Source: Flavobacteriales bacterium UBA4422
GTDB taxonomy: Bacteria; Bacteroidota; Bacteroidia; Flavobacteriales_G; Salibacteraceae
Length of the DNA: 64,000 nt
NCBI GenBank assembly: GCA_002389645.1
Contig: DGQE01000026.1
Span: 72,109-136,108 of the forward strand
Reading direction: 5' to 3'
Shown: piece after piece, positions 1 to 9,512 of the stretch
How the letters are laid out: each line of letters starts with the position of its first letter
Numbering within the stretch: the first letter of the stretch is position 1
Translations under genes and position numbers: made by a program
The notes under the pieces: generated by a model
What the model was told of the DNA's origin: nothing
The model's database searches: none
Seen by the model: only the letters and a program-made list of their open reading frames with translations

Positions 1-323
1 TTATTCTCTCTGGCGTAGACGGTTGATACTTGTGTAAAATAAATCAACAATGCTGCTACTTTTTCAGCTGAATACGCCAGCTTCTTAAAATCATTGATGG
101 CTTTTCGCGCTTTATAAACCTTTAGTTTCTTCCCTGTTTTTGGATAAAAACCTTCGTACACCCTTTCCTTGAATTGTTCTAACAATTCATCCTCGTCTGG
201 ATTAGCGAAAAAATCGAAATACTCTTTTACAGCTTTGTGCTTTTTGTAGAGCTCTGAAATATGATGGATTAATTCCTCCTGTTCAAGTTGTTCTAGTTCT
301 TTCTTGACATCTCTAAGTCCCAT
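1..323 (-). CDS. DUF6155 family protein, 3' end outside the window
   Basis: The reading frame starts at the ATG complementary to 321-323 and runs off the left edge, so 107 codons are visible. The protein is rich in Lys and Glu: an N-terminal amphipathic helix (GLRDVKKELEQLEQEELI) is followed by a segment with the pattern FFANPDEDELLEQFKERVY and a basic stretch (PKTGKKLKVYKARKAI). That layout resembles DUF6155, a cytoplasmic family of unknown function common in Bacteroidota. No membrane segment or signal peptide is seen. It lies upstream of nothing else in this window and is transcribed away from the ABC-F gene promoter region. The family assignment is from memory of its pattern and the function is unknown. 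Confidence 0.65.
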   Translation of the reverse strand, partial: MGLRDVKKELEQLEQEELIHHISELYKKHKAVKEYFDFFANPDEDELLEQFKERVYEGFYPKTGKKLKVYKARKAINDFKKLAYSAEKVAALLIYFTQVSTVYAREN

Positions 324-542
324 GGCGGGAAGATAATAGAATAAAAAGAGGAGGCGAAAAACGATATAAATTCTAACCCTATCGAACCTCTCGAATACGC
401 CTCCTCAAAGAATAAGTCACAAGAAACAATTCAAAGAATCTTAAGACACTAACTTCAATTAATAGCGTTCAAGAATATAACAATTTTGAACAGTCGCAAT
501 AATTAGTATAGAATTCCTATTATTACCTTATACTTATAAAAA

Positions 543-2429
543 TCAAGAGTTTAGATCATCTAATTCAAGCCAGCGCATTGTTTTCTGATCAAGCTCCTCA
601 CTCAACACTCCTAAACTTGTGGAGATTTCTTGTAATTCTTCAAAAGGCAAGTTTGGATCTTGAAGCTTTATTTCGAGCTCCTTTTTATTCTCTTCAAGTT
701 GAGGGATCTCTTTCTCTAATTCCTCAAACTCAAACTTCTCCTTAAAGCTCAACTTCTTTTTAGGCTGATCTTTCTTTTCTTGAGACACATGCTCTACCGA
801 AGGTTTAATAGGTGTTTTTTTGAGTGCTGCAGCTTCTTTAAGTTGAGTTTGTTTGTATTCAGAATAAGGACCCCAAAAATCTTTTATTTCAGCATTTCCT
901 TTGAAAACGAATAAATGATCAACCAATTTATCCAGGAAATATCGGTCATGAGAAACTACGATCAAACATCCTCCAAAATTTTCAAGAAACTCTTCCAATT
1001 TTTGAAGCGTTAGCAAGTCTAAATCATTGGTTGGCTCATCCAAGATTAAAAAGTTCGGGTTCTTCATGAGTACAGTCATCAAATGAAGCCTTCTTCTTTC
1101 GCCACCACTTAATTTAGATACATAGGTATATTGCATTTCAGGCGGAAACAAAAAGTGCTGTAAAAACGCTGATGCCGTTAGTTTACTTCCATCGCTCAAT
1201 GTGATAACATCAGCAATCTCTTTTAGTACTTCAATTACTCGCTTGTCTTCACTAAGTTGAATGCCGGCTTGCAAATAGTAACCATAAACAATCGTATCGC
1301 CTACATTAACTTTACCTGAATCAGCCTGTTCCTTTCCGGTTATAATATTTAGGAAAGTGCTCTTCCCTATTCCATTCTTTCCAATAATACCTATACGCTC
1401 ACCGCCTTTAAAGGTGTAATCAAATCCTTTTAAAATATGGTTATCACCATAGCTCTTGTAGACTTTTTTCAATTCCAAGATCTTTCCACCTATGCGTGAC
1501 ATTTTCACATCGAGCTTCAGTTCATCTTGTTTTTTACCGCTCTTGGCTTTCGCTTCTATTTCATAAAAAGCATCAATCCGTGACTTACTTTTAGTGGTCC
1601 TTGCTTTTGGTTGGCGTCTCATCCACTCCAGCTCTTTCTTCATGAGCTTCCCCGCCTTGTCTATTTCTACCTGGAATGTCTCTTCTCGTTCGGCTCGCTT
1701 TTGGAGAAAATAGCTATAATTTCCTTGATGGCGATACATCGTGCCATCGTTCATTTCAAGAATCACATTACAAACCCGATCTAAAAAGTAACGATCGTGC
1801 GTCACCATTAGCAAAGTAACTGATGATTGCGTCAAATAATCTTCTAACCACTCTACCATTTCAATGTCAAGATGGTTGGTCGGTTCGTCAAGAATCAAGA
1901 AGTCTGGGCTATCTAGCAATGCTAAGGCTAAGGCCAGTCGTTTCTTTTGACCACCGCTCAATGTGCTGATCAATTGCGTTTTGTCATTGATTCCAAATCG
2001 TGTCAGCATGCTTTCTAACCTTCGGTCGAATTCCCAGGCTTCCAGCGAGTCCATTACAGCTTGAGCATCTTCCAACGCCTTCAAATCAGCATCACTTCCA
2101 GAGCTTGATGCGTCAAGCATACTATTATACTCATCTATTACTTCCAATATCCTCGCACTAGCGGAGGTGATGAAGTCTTCAATAGATTGATCCTCCTTTA
2201 AGTCAGGTTCTTGCTCAAGGTATGCAACTCGAACCCCTTGCCTGTAGGTATAAGAGCCAGCATCTTGAACATCTTTTTCGGATAGAATCCGCAGCAACGT
2301 ACTTTTTCCCGTACCATTATTGGCAATCAGAGCAACTTTATCACCTTTGGCAAGCCCAAAAGTGATGTTTTGAAAAAGGGGTTTAATTCCAAACGACTTG
2401 GAAAGGTTTTCAACCGATAGATAATTCAT
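543..2429 (-). CDS. ABC-F family ATPase, Uup-like
   Basis: A soluble protein with two ABC ATPase domains and no membrane segment, the hallmark of the ABC-F family, whose members act on ribosomes or, for Uup, on translation and DNA-related processes. The first domain has a Walker A (ANNGTGKST, about residues 37-45), the signature LSGGQKKR and Walker B LILDEPTNHLD. The second has GKNGIGKST, LSGGERRR and LILDEPTNDLD. The last 70 residues form a Lys/Glu-rich coiled coil (FKEKFEFEELEKEIPQLEE), as in Uup. I place the start at the ATG complementary to 2427-2429 (MNYLSVENLSKSFG), because the 16 extra residues of the longer frame do not belong to the family. Length 628 aa. The exact subfamily is inferred from the C-terminal coiled coil. 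Confidence 0.92.
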   Translation of the reverse strand: MNYLSVENLSKSFGIKPLFQNITFGLAKGDKVALIANNGTGKSTLLRILSEKDVQDAGSYTYRQGVRVAYLEQEPDLKEDQSIEDFITSASARILEVIDEYNSMLDASSSGSDADLKALEDAQAVMDSLEAWEFDRRLESMLTRFGINDKTQLISTLSGGQKKRLALALALLDSPDFLILDEPTNHLDIEMVEWLEDYLTQSSVTLLMVTHDRYFLDRVCNVILEMNDGTMYRHQGNYSYFLQKRAEREETFQVEIDKAGKLMKKELEWMRRQPKARTTKSKSRIDAFYEIEAKAKSGKKQDELKLDVKMSRIGGKILELKKVYKSYGDNHILKGFDYTFKGGERIGIIGKNGIGKSTFLNIITGKEQADSGKVNVGDTIVYGYYLQAGIQLSEDKRVIEVLKEIADVITLSDGSKLTASAFLQHFLFPPEMQYTYVSKLSGGERRRLHLMTVLMKNPNFLILDEPTNDLDLLTLQKLEEFLENFGGCLIVVSHDRYFLDKLVDHLFVFKGNAEIKDFWGPYSEYKQTQLKEAAALKKTPIKPSVEHVSQEKKDQPKKKLSFKEKFEFEELEKEIPQLEENKKELEIKLQDPNLPFEELQEISTSLGVLSEELDQKTMRWLELDDLNS

Positions 2430-2561
2430 TGGTACGAAGATGCAATGACTAGACGATAGTTTGACGATTATATTCAAACATCCATTGCGTATATTTTGCG
2501 TCTTGAATTTATCAGAGATTCATAAAAACAGAACATATATTTGACCAATTGTAAATCATTT

Positions 2562-3089
2562 ATGAGACAGTGGCTTTCCTTTTTCATTGTATTGCTAGTA
2601 TCAGAGTCCTCTTTCGCTCAGCTAGACCCAAATCGACCGAATCCCATTTTTGATTTTGATGAAGTGATTCACTTAACTTTAGATATAACTGAGGAAGAGT
2701 ACAATCAAAAACGAGAAGCTGATCCAAGTGCGATGTATCATTGGACAAATGTTTTGAAGAAGCATGTCAAGTCTAAGGCTGATCTAGATAACTTTTGGCA
2801 ACAATTAGAACATTTGGAGTATTCAGAAGAAACCATTGATTCGAAATATCACATCTTTTTTAGCGATACCATATTCAAAGAAAAATTCTGCACATTCGTC
2901 AAAATGACTAAAGGAGACTCTTTTTACAAAGACATTCTAGTGTTTAAAAAAGAAGGCGAGGTTCAAGGTATTGGTAAGCTATGCATGAGTTGCGATAAAG
3001 CCAGCTTTGCTCCTCCAACTGTTTTTACAGACTGTTTTGGTGAATACAAAGAGTTTGATCGTTTACGTGAGAAAAACCTGTTTGAATAG
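2562..3089 (+). CDS. Secreted protein of unknown function
   Basis: A 175-aa protein starting at the ATG at 2562, chosen because it places a standard signal peptide at the N-terminus (MRQWLSFFIVLLVSESSFA, cleavage before QLDPN). The mature part is acidic and soluble with no repeated motif. It contains three Cys (FCTFVKM, CMSCDKA and the later TDCFGEY), of which the CMSC pair could bind metal or form a disulfide. It stands alone between the divergent ABC-F gene and the interrupted T9SS gene. I do not recognise the family, and export to the periplasm is the only inference offered. Confidence 0.7.
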   Translation: MRQWLSFFIVLLVSESSFAQLDPNRPNPIFDFDEVIHLTLDITEEEYNQKREADPSAMYHWTNVLKKHVKSKADLDNFWQQLEHLEYSEETIDSKYHIFFSDTIFKEKFCTFVKMTKGDSFYKDILVFKKEGEVQGIGKLCMSCDKASFAPPTVFTDCFGEYKEFDRLREKNLFE

Positions 3090-3195
3090 TCATTTCCTTG
3101 GATTCTTAACCGTTTATCCAAGAGATCCTGCCGTTAGTTCATTGGTGTTTTAGCGTTTGATTATTACTTCCTAGTATTGATCAAAATCAAACACC

Positions 3196-4992
3196 ATGAA
3201 AAAGTTTACCCTACCCCTAGCCGGAATGCTAATATCCGGAATAGTATCAGCACAGTGTCCACCTCTAAGTGATTTTAATACGCTAGACATAAATAACGTT
3301 AGTGCCACCATAACCAATAGTGGTGACATGTAGTGGGATTTAATGGATGCAGGTTATGAAGCCCCAAAAGGATCTGGTATAAATGCGATTTTTTCTGGTT
3401 CCATTTGGATTGGAGGGCTTGATTCGGGTAATACATTAAGCATGGCAGGTCATTTGTATCGCCAAGGTGGTGTGGACTTCTTCGCTGGCCCGGTTTCGGA
3501 CAGTGGAGTTACAAATACTGCTGTCTGTAACGAGTTTGATCGTGTATGGAAATTGGATGCAAGTGATATTGAAAACTTCTTAGCAGGCCAAGCAGCAGTA
3601 GAAGAAATCATATCATGGCCAGCTAAAGGAAATTCATATTTCATCAATACTATTTCAAATGACTTGGCGCCTTTCTATGATGAGAACGGAGATGGTTCAT
3701 ACAATCATGAAGATGGAGACTATCCTTTAATTAAGGGCGACCAAGCTGTCTTTTGGGTATTCAACGATGCGGGAAACCTACATACTGAAACTGGTGGAGG
3801 TCAATTCGGAATTGAAGTGCATGCAATGGCCTATTCTTTTATCGATTCTGGGCATGTCAACAATACTACCTTTTATGATTACACTTTAATCAATCGAAGT
3901 GATCGCGAATACCACGATACATATATAGGAGTGTTTACCGACATCGATTTAGGCGAAGCTTCTGATGATTTCGTTGGCTTTGACGTAGATCGAAAGATGG
4001 CTTATGGTTATAATGGGGATGCATTTGACGATCTCCCGAATGGATACGGAGCTGATCTTGCTATGATTGGGATCCAAATGAATAAAGCTCCATACTTAGA
4101 CAATGGAGCGGAGAGTGAAATGCATAACTCAACACATCTAACAAGCACCTTTTTTGGTGATCCATATGGAACTCCAAGTATTTCTTTTGAGTATTACAAC
4201 TTTTTGAAAGGATTAGACGAGTTTGGCTCGCCTAGACTTAGCAGCCAAGGTGATACTGTGCTTCACACCTATCCTGATTCTCCTAACGAAGGAGGTGAAT
4301 CGATGTGTAACACTGGTATAAATGCAGGCGAATACAAAACATTGATGTCTTTCGGTCCTGTGACTTTATCAGCTGGTGACAAGAATAGCTTTAGCTATTC
4401 TGTAGTTTGGGCAAGGGACAGTTCATTCAATGGTAGTGGATGTCCTGATATTAGTATGTTTCAAGATGCAGCTGATTCAGTTGATCAATTTTACAATCAC
4501 AATAAATGCTCAACATTTGATGTGTCTACCAACGGAATAGTAAAGGATTCAGAAGTAGGTCAAAACAACGGTTCAATCGATATTTCTTTAATTGGATCGA
4601 GTGGGAACTACGATTATTCATGGTCAGGTGGCCAAAAAGGGGATTCAATTGGTGGCCTCGCTTCAGGTAGCTACACATTAACTATTTCAGATGTATTCGG
4701 ATGTTCAGTTGAAAAGTCATTTACGGTATCAGAAGTAGTTGGCATCAGCGATTTTGAACTAAGAAATATCTCGATTTACCCTAACCCAAGCACAGATGGA
4801 CTTTATTACTTCGATAAAGCAATGGACGAAAAAGTCACAGTAGAGGTTTTTGATGCATTGGGGCAACATATCAAAACGCAAATGACATCTAAGCAAATAA
4901 GCCTGCAAGAGTTTACATCTGGTTATTTCTTCATCAAAGTAAAAATGAGTTCAAGAGAAACTTCATTGCACAAAGTGTTGAAAACAGAATAG
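3196..4992 (+). pseudogene. T9SS-sorted cell-surface protein interrupted by an in-frame TAG
   Basis: The frame opens at ATG 3196 with a signal peptide (MKKFTLPLAGMLISGIVSAQ) and reads 45 codons to ...TNSGDM, then meets TAG at 3331-3333. After it the same frame continues uninterrupted for 553 codons to 4992. Related surface proteins often read GDMWWD at this point, so the TAG (followed by TGG GAT) most simply replaces a Trp codon through one G-to-A change. The distal part has a SprB-like repeat (about 4560-4735, with SYTLTISDVFGCS) and a type A T9SS sorting domain (IYPNPSTDGLYYF to KVLKTE). Without suppression only a 45-residue peptide or an unexported internal start (ATG 3343) would be made. 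It could be a true pseudogene, a recent strain-specific mutation or a base-call error. Confidence 0.85.
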
Positions 4993-5013
4993 TTGACTTT
5001 CAATTAGATGTTG

Positions 5014-5047
5014 AAAGCCCTAGCTTTAGTTAGTTAGGGCTTTTTTT
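5014..5047 (+). terminator. Rho-independent terminator
   Basis: A perfect 9-bp stem (AAAGCCCTA at 5014-5022, TAGGGCTTT at 5035-5043) with a 12-nt loop is followed by a run of T. It ends the transcript of the interrupted T9SS gene and insulates the polyamine operon. Confidence 0.85.
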
Positions 5048-5087
5048 GATTTAACTTAAAATCGGTCTTAAATCAAACGTCTATTTA

Positions 5088-5095
5088 TACTTTCG
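5088..5095 (+). promoter_or_regulatory. -7 promoter element of the polyamine operon
   Basis: The box TACTTTCG matches the Bacteroidota -7 consensus TAnnTTTG with one change. It lies 40 nt upstream of the arginine decarboxylase ATG, so the leader is about 35 nt. No clear TTTG at -33 is seen at the expected distance. Confidence 0.5.
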
Positions 5096-5135
5096 TTCAT
5101 TTATTATTAATGAATTAAGTCCGCATTGCTGGTAA

Positions 5136-6557
5136 ATGAAAAACACCTATTTCAACCTTATTGATCAAACCTTTTATTTTCCTCAAGAAGGTTTCGACCT
5201 TAGAGATGGATACCTCACTTTTCACGGAATATCTCTTAAGCATTTAATTGAGAAATACGGCACACCATTCCGGTTTATTTACCTTCCTAAAATAGGTGAT
5301 CAAATAAAGAAAGCTCGTAACCTGTTTAATCGTGCTATCAAAAAGCATGGTTATAGAGGAGAATATCACTATTGCTACTGCACCAAATGCAACCACTTTT
5401 CTCACGTGATCTCAGCTGCGCTCAAGCATGATGTTCATTTAGAAACCTCTTCTTCTTTTGATATAGACCTAATTCAAAATCTTTACAAAGAGGATAAAAT
5501 TGATAAGAAAAGAACCATTGTCAATAATGGATACAAAACAGATGACTATTTAAGAAAGATCATTTCGCTGCATGAAATGGGGTTCACTAACATTATTGTT
5601 GTGTTGGATAGCAAATCAGAGTTGGCGCGACTAACCGCAGTCGCGAAAGCTGCGGGAATCAAGAATCCTGTTAAGATCGGTATTAGAATGGCTATCAATG
5701 AAGAGCCACAATCTGCATATTACACCTCTCGCCTAGGCATTCGTCATGCCGAGATCAATGATTTCTTCAATAATGAAATCAAAAACAACGAGCTGGTTGA
5801 ATTTAAAATGCTGCATTTCTTCGTTGATTCGGGTATTAAGGACAGTCTTTACTATTGGGGCGAGTTTCAGAAGGCGGTTAAACTTTATATCGATCTTAAA
5901 AAACAGTCAGAAACGTTAAACTCATTTAATCTAGGTGGTGGATTTCCCATTAGAAACAACTTGGGCTTTGAGTATGATTTCAACTATGTGATCAATGAAA
6001 TTGTGAAAGGAATCAAGGAAGCCTGCGACAATGACAATGTTCCTGAGCCGGATATTTTTACTGAGTTCGGCAAGTATACTGTAGGAGAAAGTGGCGCAAT
6101 CATTTTCAAAGTATTGGAACAGAAACAACAAAATGACAATGAATCTTGGTACTTGATTGATAATAGCTTAATGAATACCATTCCAGATGCTTGGTCAATT
6201 CACGAAAAATTCATTCTGTTGCCGATTAATAAATGGAACAATGAATACCGCAGGGCCAATATTGGCGGTATAAGTTGTGACCATTCAGATTATTACAATT
6301 CTGAAGATTTTAATCAAGAGGTGTTATTGCCAACATACCCAGAAACAGATGAAGAGCCGTTGTACTTGGGTTTCTTTCACACAGGTGCGTATCAAGATGC
6401 CATCAGTGGGTATGGCGGAATTAAGCATTGCCTCATCCCCTCGCCCAAACACGTGATTATTGATCGTGACGAGAAGGGGAATATAATCGACTACGTCTAT
6501 CGAAATGAACAATCAGCTGAAGACATGTTTAGACTTTTAGGATACAATCAAGAATGA
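5136..6557 (+). CDS. Arginine decarboxylase, fold-type III PLP enzyme
   Basis: It converts arginine to agmatine and CO2, the first step of putrescine synthesis. The protein is the compact Bacteroidota form (473 aa) rather than the roughly 650-aa SpeA. Visible landmarks are the PLP-binding lysine in YCTKCNHF (K84), the phosphate-binding glycine loop NLGGGFP (267-271), the active-site Cys-Asp of GISCDHSD (C381-D382) and a tyrosine in the FHTGAYQD stretch (about 414-421). These place it in the alanine-racemase/decarboxylase fold. The stop overlaps the agmatinase start (ATGA at 6554-6557), and a deoxyhypusine-synthase-like gene follows, so context supports arginine rather than diaminopimelate as substrate. 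Specificity itself is inferred. Confidence 0.88.
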   Translation: MKNTYFNLIDQTFYFPQEGFDLRDGYLTFHGISLKHLIEKYGTPFRFIYLPKIGDQIKKARNLFNRAIKKHGYRGEYHYCYCTKCNHFSHVISAALKHDVHLETSSSFDIDLIQNLYKEDKIDKKRTIVNNGYKTDDYLRKIISLHEMGFTNIIVVLDSKSELARLTAVAKAAGIKNPVKIGIRMAINEEPQSAYYTSRLGIRHAEINDFFNNEIKNNELVEFKMLHFFVDSGIKDSLYYWGEFQKAVKLYIDLKKQSETLNSFNLGGGFPIRNNLGFEYDFNYVINEIVKGIKEACDNDNVPEPDIFTEFGKYTVGESGAIIFKVLEQKQQNDNESWYLIDNSLMNTIPDAWSIHEKFILLPINKWNNEYRRANIGGISCDHSDYYNSEDFNQEVLLPTYPETDEEPLYLGFFHTGAYQDAISGYGGIKHCLIPSPKHVIIDRDEKGNIIDYVYRNEQSAEDMFRLLGYNQE

Positions 6558-7408
6558 CAAATTTTGCAGGAGTAGCAGATGAGTTCTGCGCATACGACTA
6601 TGCAGCTGTGTTGCTGCAATCTGTTCCTTATGATGGGACCAGCACATGGATAAAGGGTGCTGATAGAGGTTTTCCAGCCTTTCTTGACGCATTAGAAAAC
6701 ATGGAGCTCTATGACATAGAAACAGGAACCGAAGTTTACCGAAAAGGTGTGCATATACTACCTCAACTGAAAGAAGATTCATCACCTGAAGCTATGTTTA
6801 AGGAGGTTTATTCCAAGACAAACGAATTACTAGAAACAGGCAAATACCTGACGTTTTTTGGAGGAGAACATTCTATAAGCATAGGAGTCATAAAGGCTTT
6901 CTACGAGAAGTATGACAACCTCACTGTGCTTCAATTAGATGCGCATGCTGATTTGCGTCCAAGTTATCATGGCTCTCCCTACAATCATGCTTGTGCATTG
7001 TATGACGCTAGTGTAAATACAAACCTAATTCAAGTAGGAATTCGCAGTATGGACATCGATGAGGTCGAACATATGGATCGCAGCAAGACTTTTTTTGCAG
7101 AAAACATGTACGGAACTACTGATTGGATGGATCAATCAATAGCTCTGATGACTGACGATGTGTACCTAACCATTGACTTGGATGCTTTTGACCCAGGAAT
7201 TTTGCCAGCTACAGGAACGCCTGAACCCGGAGGAATTGATTGGAATACAATGATTCGCTATTTGAAGAAAGTATTCGAACAAAAGAACGTGGTTGGATTT
7301 GACATCGTTGAACTCGCTCCTATGGAAGGAAACAAAGCCTCTGAATTCCTGGTGGCTAAACTTTATTACAAACTATTGAGCTATAAATTTTTAAATCATG
7401 GCAAGTAA
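6554..7408 (+). CDS. speB: Agmatinase (agmatine ureohydrolase)
   Basis: It hydrolyses agmatine to putrescine and urea in the cytoplasm, using two Mn ions. The ureohydrolase metal motifs are all present: GGEHS (103-107), DAHAD (129-133) and DLDAFDP (208-214). Length 284 aa is within the family range. The start ATG overlaps the stop of the decarboxylase gene by 4 nt, and the 3' end overlaps the next gene by 11 nt, which shows co-translation within one operon. Arginase or formiminoglutamase are alternatives by family, but the upstream decarboxylase makes agmatinase the natural reading. Confidence 0.92.
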   Translation: MTNFAGVADEFCAYDYAAVLLQSVPYDGTSTWIKGADRGFPAFLDALENMELYDIETGTEVYRKGVHILPQLKEDSSPEAMFKEVYSKTNELLETGKYLTFFGGEHSISIGVIKAFYEKYDNLTVLQLDAHADLRPSYHGSPYNHACALYDASVNTNLIQVGIRSMDIDEVEHMDRSKTFFAENMYGTTDWMDQSIALMTDDVYLTIDLDAFDPGILPATGTPEPGGIDWNTMIRYLKKVFEQKNVVGFDIVELAPMEGNKASEFLVAKLYYKLLSYKFLNHGK

Positions 7409-8375
7409 AGGACCAATAAGCAACTTTATTCTAGAACATTACAAGCATTTCAATTCTGCAGCATTGGTAGATGCTGCTCAAGGCTATGAGAAGCATTTGA
7501 ATGAAGGAAAGAAAATGATGGTAACATTAGCTGGGGCGATGAGCACAGCTGAGCTAGGTAAATCATTTGCCGAAATGATTCGACAAGATAAAGTCCAGAT
7601 TATCTCCTGCACGGGAGCAAACTTAGAAGAAGACATTATGAATCTAGTGGCTCATAGCCATTACGAGCGTGTTCCAAACTATCGTGATTTGACGCCAAAA
7701 GAAGAATGGGGTTTGCTAGAGCGAGGTTTGAACAGAGTTACAGACACTTGTATTCCTGAAGAAGAAGCCTTCAGAAGACTTCAAAAACACATCTTCAGCA
7801 TATGGAGAGAAGCTGAAGATAATGGTGAGCGCTATTTCCCTCATGAATTCATGTATAAAATGCTGAATTCAGGTGTTTTAGAGCAATATTATGAGATTGA
7901 TCCTAAAAACAGTTGGATGCTTGCAGCAGCTAAAAAGAACTTGCCAATTATAGTGCCTGGCTGGGAAGATTCCACCATGGGTAACATTTTCGCTTCTTAT
8001 GTAATGAAAGGTGAGTTGAAAGCTTCTACGATGAAGTCGGGTATTGAATACATGACTTATTTGGCTGATTACTACACTAAAAACGCTGGAGATAATGGTA
8101 TCGGCTTCTTTCAAATTGGTGGGGGTATCGCAGGTGACTTCCCTATTTGTGTGGTTCCAATGCTCTATCAGGACATGGAAATGCATGACATTCCATTCTG
8201 GAGTTACTTCTGCCAAATCAGTGATTCAACAACAAGCTATGGGTCTTATTCTGGGGCTGTTCCGAATGAGAAGATCACCTGGGGTAAATTGGACATTGAT
8301 ACGCCCAAGTATATTATCGAGTCTGACGCAACAATAGTAGCGCCATTGATATTCGCATATTTATTAGGCTGGTAA
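7398..8375 (+). CDS. Deoxyhypusine synthase-like protein, probable polyamine aminobutyl transferase
   Basis: A 325-aa member of the deoxyhypusine synthase family. In eukaryotes and archaea this enzyme moves the aminobutyl group of spermidine onto a lysine of eIF5A/aIF5A through an NAD-dependent imine on an active-site Lys. Here the lysine is kept in ITWGKLD (K297), and the NAD-site segments TGANLEED (72-79) and VTDTCIPE (114-121) are present. Bacteria have no canonical eIF5A, and some bacterial homologues are thought to make homospermidine. The operon supplies putrescine from arginine directly upstream, so homospermidine synthesis from putrescine is a reasonable inference. The true acceptor is not shown by sequence. 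Confidence 0.85.
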   Translation: MASKGPISNFILEHYKHFNSAALVDAAQGYEKHLNEGKKMMVTLAGAMSTAELGKSFAEMIRQDKVQIISCTGANLEEDIMNLVAHSHYERVPNYRDLTPKEEWGLLERGLNRVTDTCIPEEEAFRRLQKHIFSIWREAEDNGERYFPHEFMYKMLNSGVLEQYYEIDPKNSWMLAAAKKNLPIIVPGWEDSTMGNIFASYVMKGELKASTMKSGIEYMTYLADYYTKNAGDNGIGFFQIGGGIAGDFPICVVPMLYQDMEMHDIPFWSYFCQISDSTTSYGSYSGAVPNEKITWGKLDIDTPKYIIESDATIVAPLIFAYLLGW

Positions 8376-8379
8376 TTAA

Positions 8380-9426
8380 CTACTTTTCTTCTTTATAGAA
8401 GACCTTATAAAACTTTAACCCACGTTCTGCATCGTAACCTTGCTCAATATTATCAGGGCTGCCATGCACGTAGATATGGAAGTTTTTATCGAGCTTTAAA
8501 ACACTTTTAAAGAATTTTTTTCCACTTTTCACAGCCTGTTTTGACGATTCAAAGTGATCTTCAATTTCAACGTTTTGTTCTTCTTTATAGCGGTCTTTGT
8601 ATGAATTAAACGTTTCAATAACCTCAGGCTGTTCCAATACAGATTGTGCAAAATCTTGGGAATCAATTTCATCATTCTCAGTAAAGTAGCCACTTGATTT
8701 ATTGAGCATTTGGATTTGTGAAGCTCTATCTATGTCAAATGCTTGAGTCATTTCCTCAATAACGAAAGATTTGCACATTGTCATATACTCTTTGGTCATG
8801 GTATATTCTGTGCTTATTGGCTGCACTCCTAAGAAGTCTTCTTTCCAATATTGAGCTTCCTCTCCTTTACTTAGTTGATCATGTGTCAGAACTTTGAACC
8901 CATCATCTACTGACGAATTAAATATGATGCATCCTTTATCCAGCTTTCGAATGTCAATACCGTTTTCAAACTGAAGTTCGAACCGCTCATCAGCGTCCAA
9001 CACATTCATAAAAACATTCTTTTGCTCACTCTTAAATAATCCGACAGCCTCTACCAATTCACCATCAAGTGCCACATCTGTAAAATGAACTACGTAAAAC
9101 TCCCCTCCTTTAATCCGAGGATGAATGGAATGAGCGTAGAGATGCTTTCCGAGCTTCTGAGATGCCTCTATGAAGTTGACGGAAGTGAGAAATAACTCAT
9201 TAACATAGTTGTAGGTTTCATTCAACTCCAAGTCAGTATGATGATGAAAAGCCATATACTCCTCACTCTGAAAAGGTTTCAAGAAATATCGTAGAAGTAA
9301 CTCTTCTTCTTCAATAGCTAAGCTCCTAACATGCTGATCGCTAAGGGTTAATCGTTCTTCATTGGCTTTATTGCCAACGTAGTGGACTACTATTTTTTTA
9401 ATCTGGGCAGCTGAAAAGTCATGCAT
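8380..9426 (-). CDS. Nucleoid-associated protein, 37-kDa NdpA/YejK-like family
   Basis: A 348-aa cytoplasmic protein whose start (MHDFSAAQIKKIVVHYVGNK) and middle region (DFAQSVLEQPEVIETFNSYKDRY is split across the family core) fit the 37-kDa nucleoid-associated family found in many Gram-negative bacteria. It is acidic overall, with no signal peptide or membrane segment. The C-terminal part (KKFFKSVLKLDKNFHIYVHG, then YDAERGLKFYKVFYKEE) carries the conserved ending of the family. The gene converges on the polyamine operon with only 4 nt between stop codons. The molecular role is poorly known; nucleoid association is family knowledge. Confidence 0.85.
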   Translation of the reverse strand: MHDFSAAQIKKIVVHYVGNKANEERLTLSDQHVRSLAIEEEELLLRYFLKPFQSEEYMAFHHHTDLELNETYNYVNELFLTSVNFIEASQKLGKHLYAHSIHPRIKGGEFYVVHFTDVALDGELVEAVGLFKSEQKNVFMNVLDADERFELQFENGIDIRKLDKGCIIFNSSVDDGFKVLTHDQLSKGEEAQYWKEDFLGVQPISTEYTMTKEYMTMCKSFVIEEMTQAFDIDRASQIQMLNKSSGYFTENDEIDSQDFAQSVLEQPEVIETFNSYKDRYKEEQNVEIEDHFESSKQAVKSGKKFFKSVLKLDKNFHIYVHGSPDNIEQGYDAERGLKFYKVFYKEEK

Positions 9427-9512
9427 CGTTGAAACCTTTTGATAGGCTACGAAACTAATGATTGGAAACTCAGATTGACCCTGAAAGATTGAATTGTTTG
9501 GAGATGGAAAAT

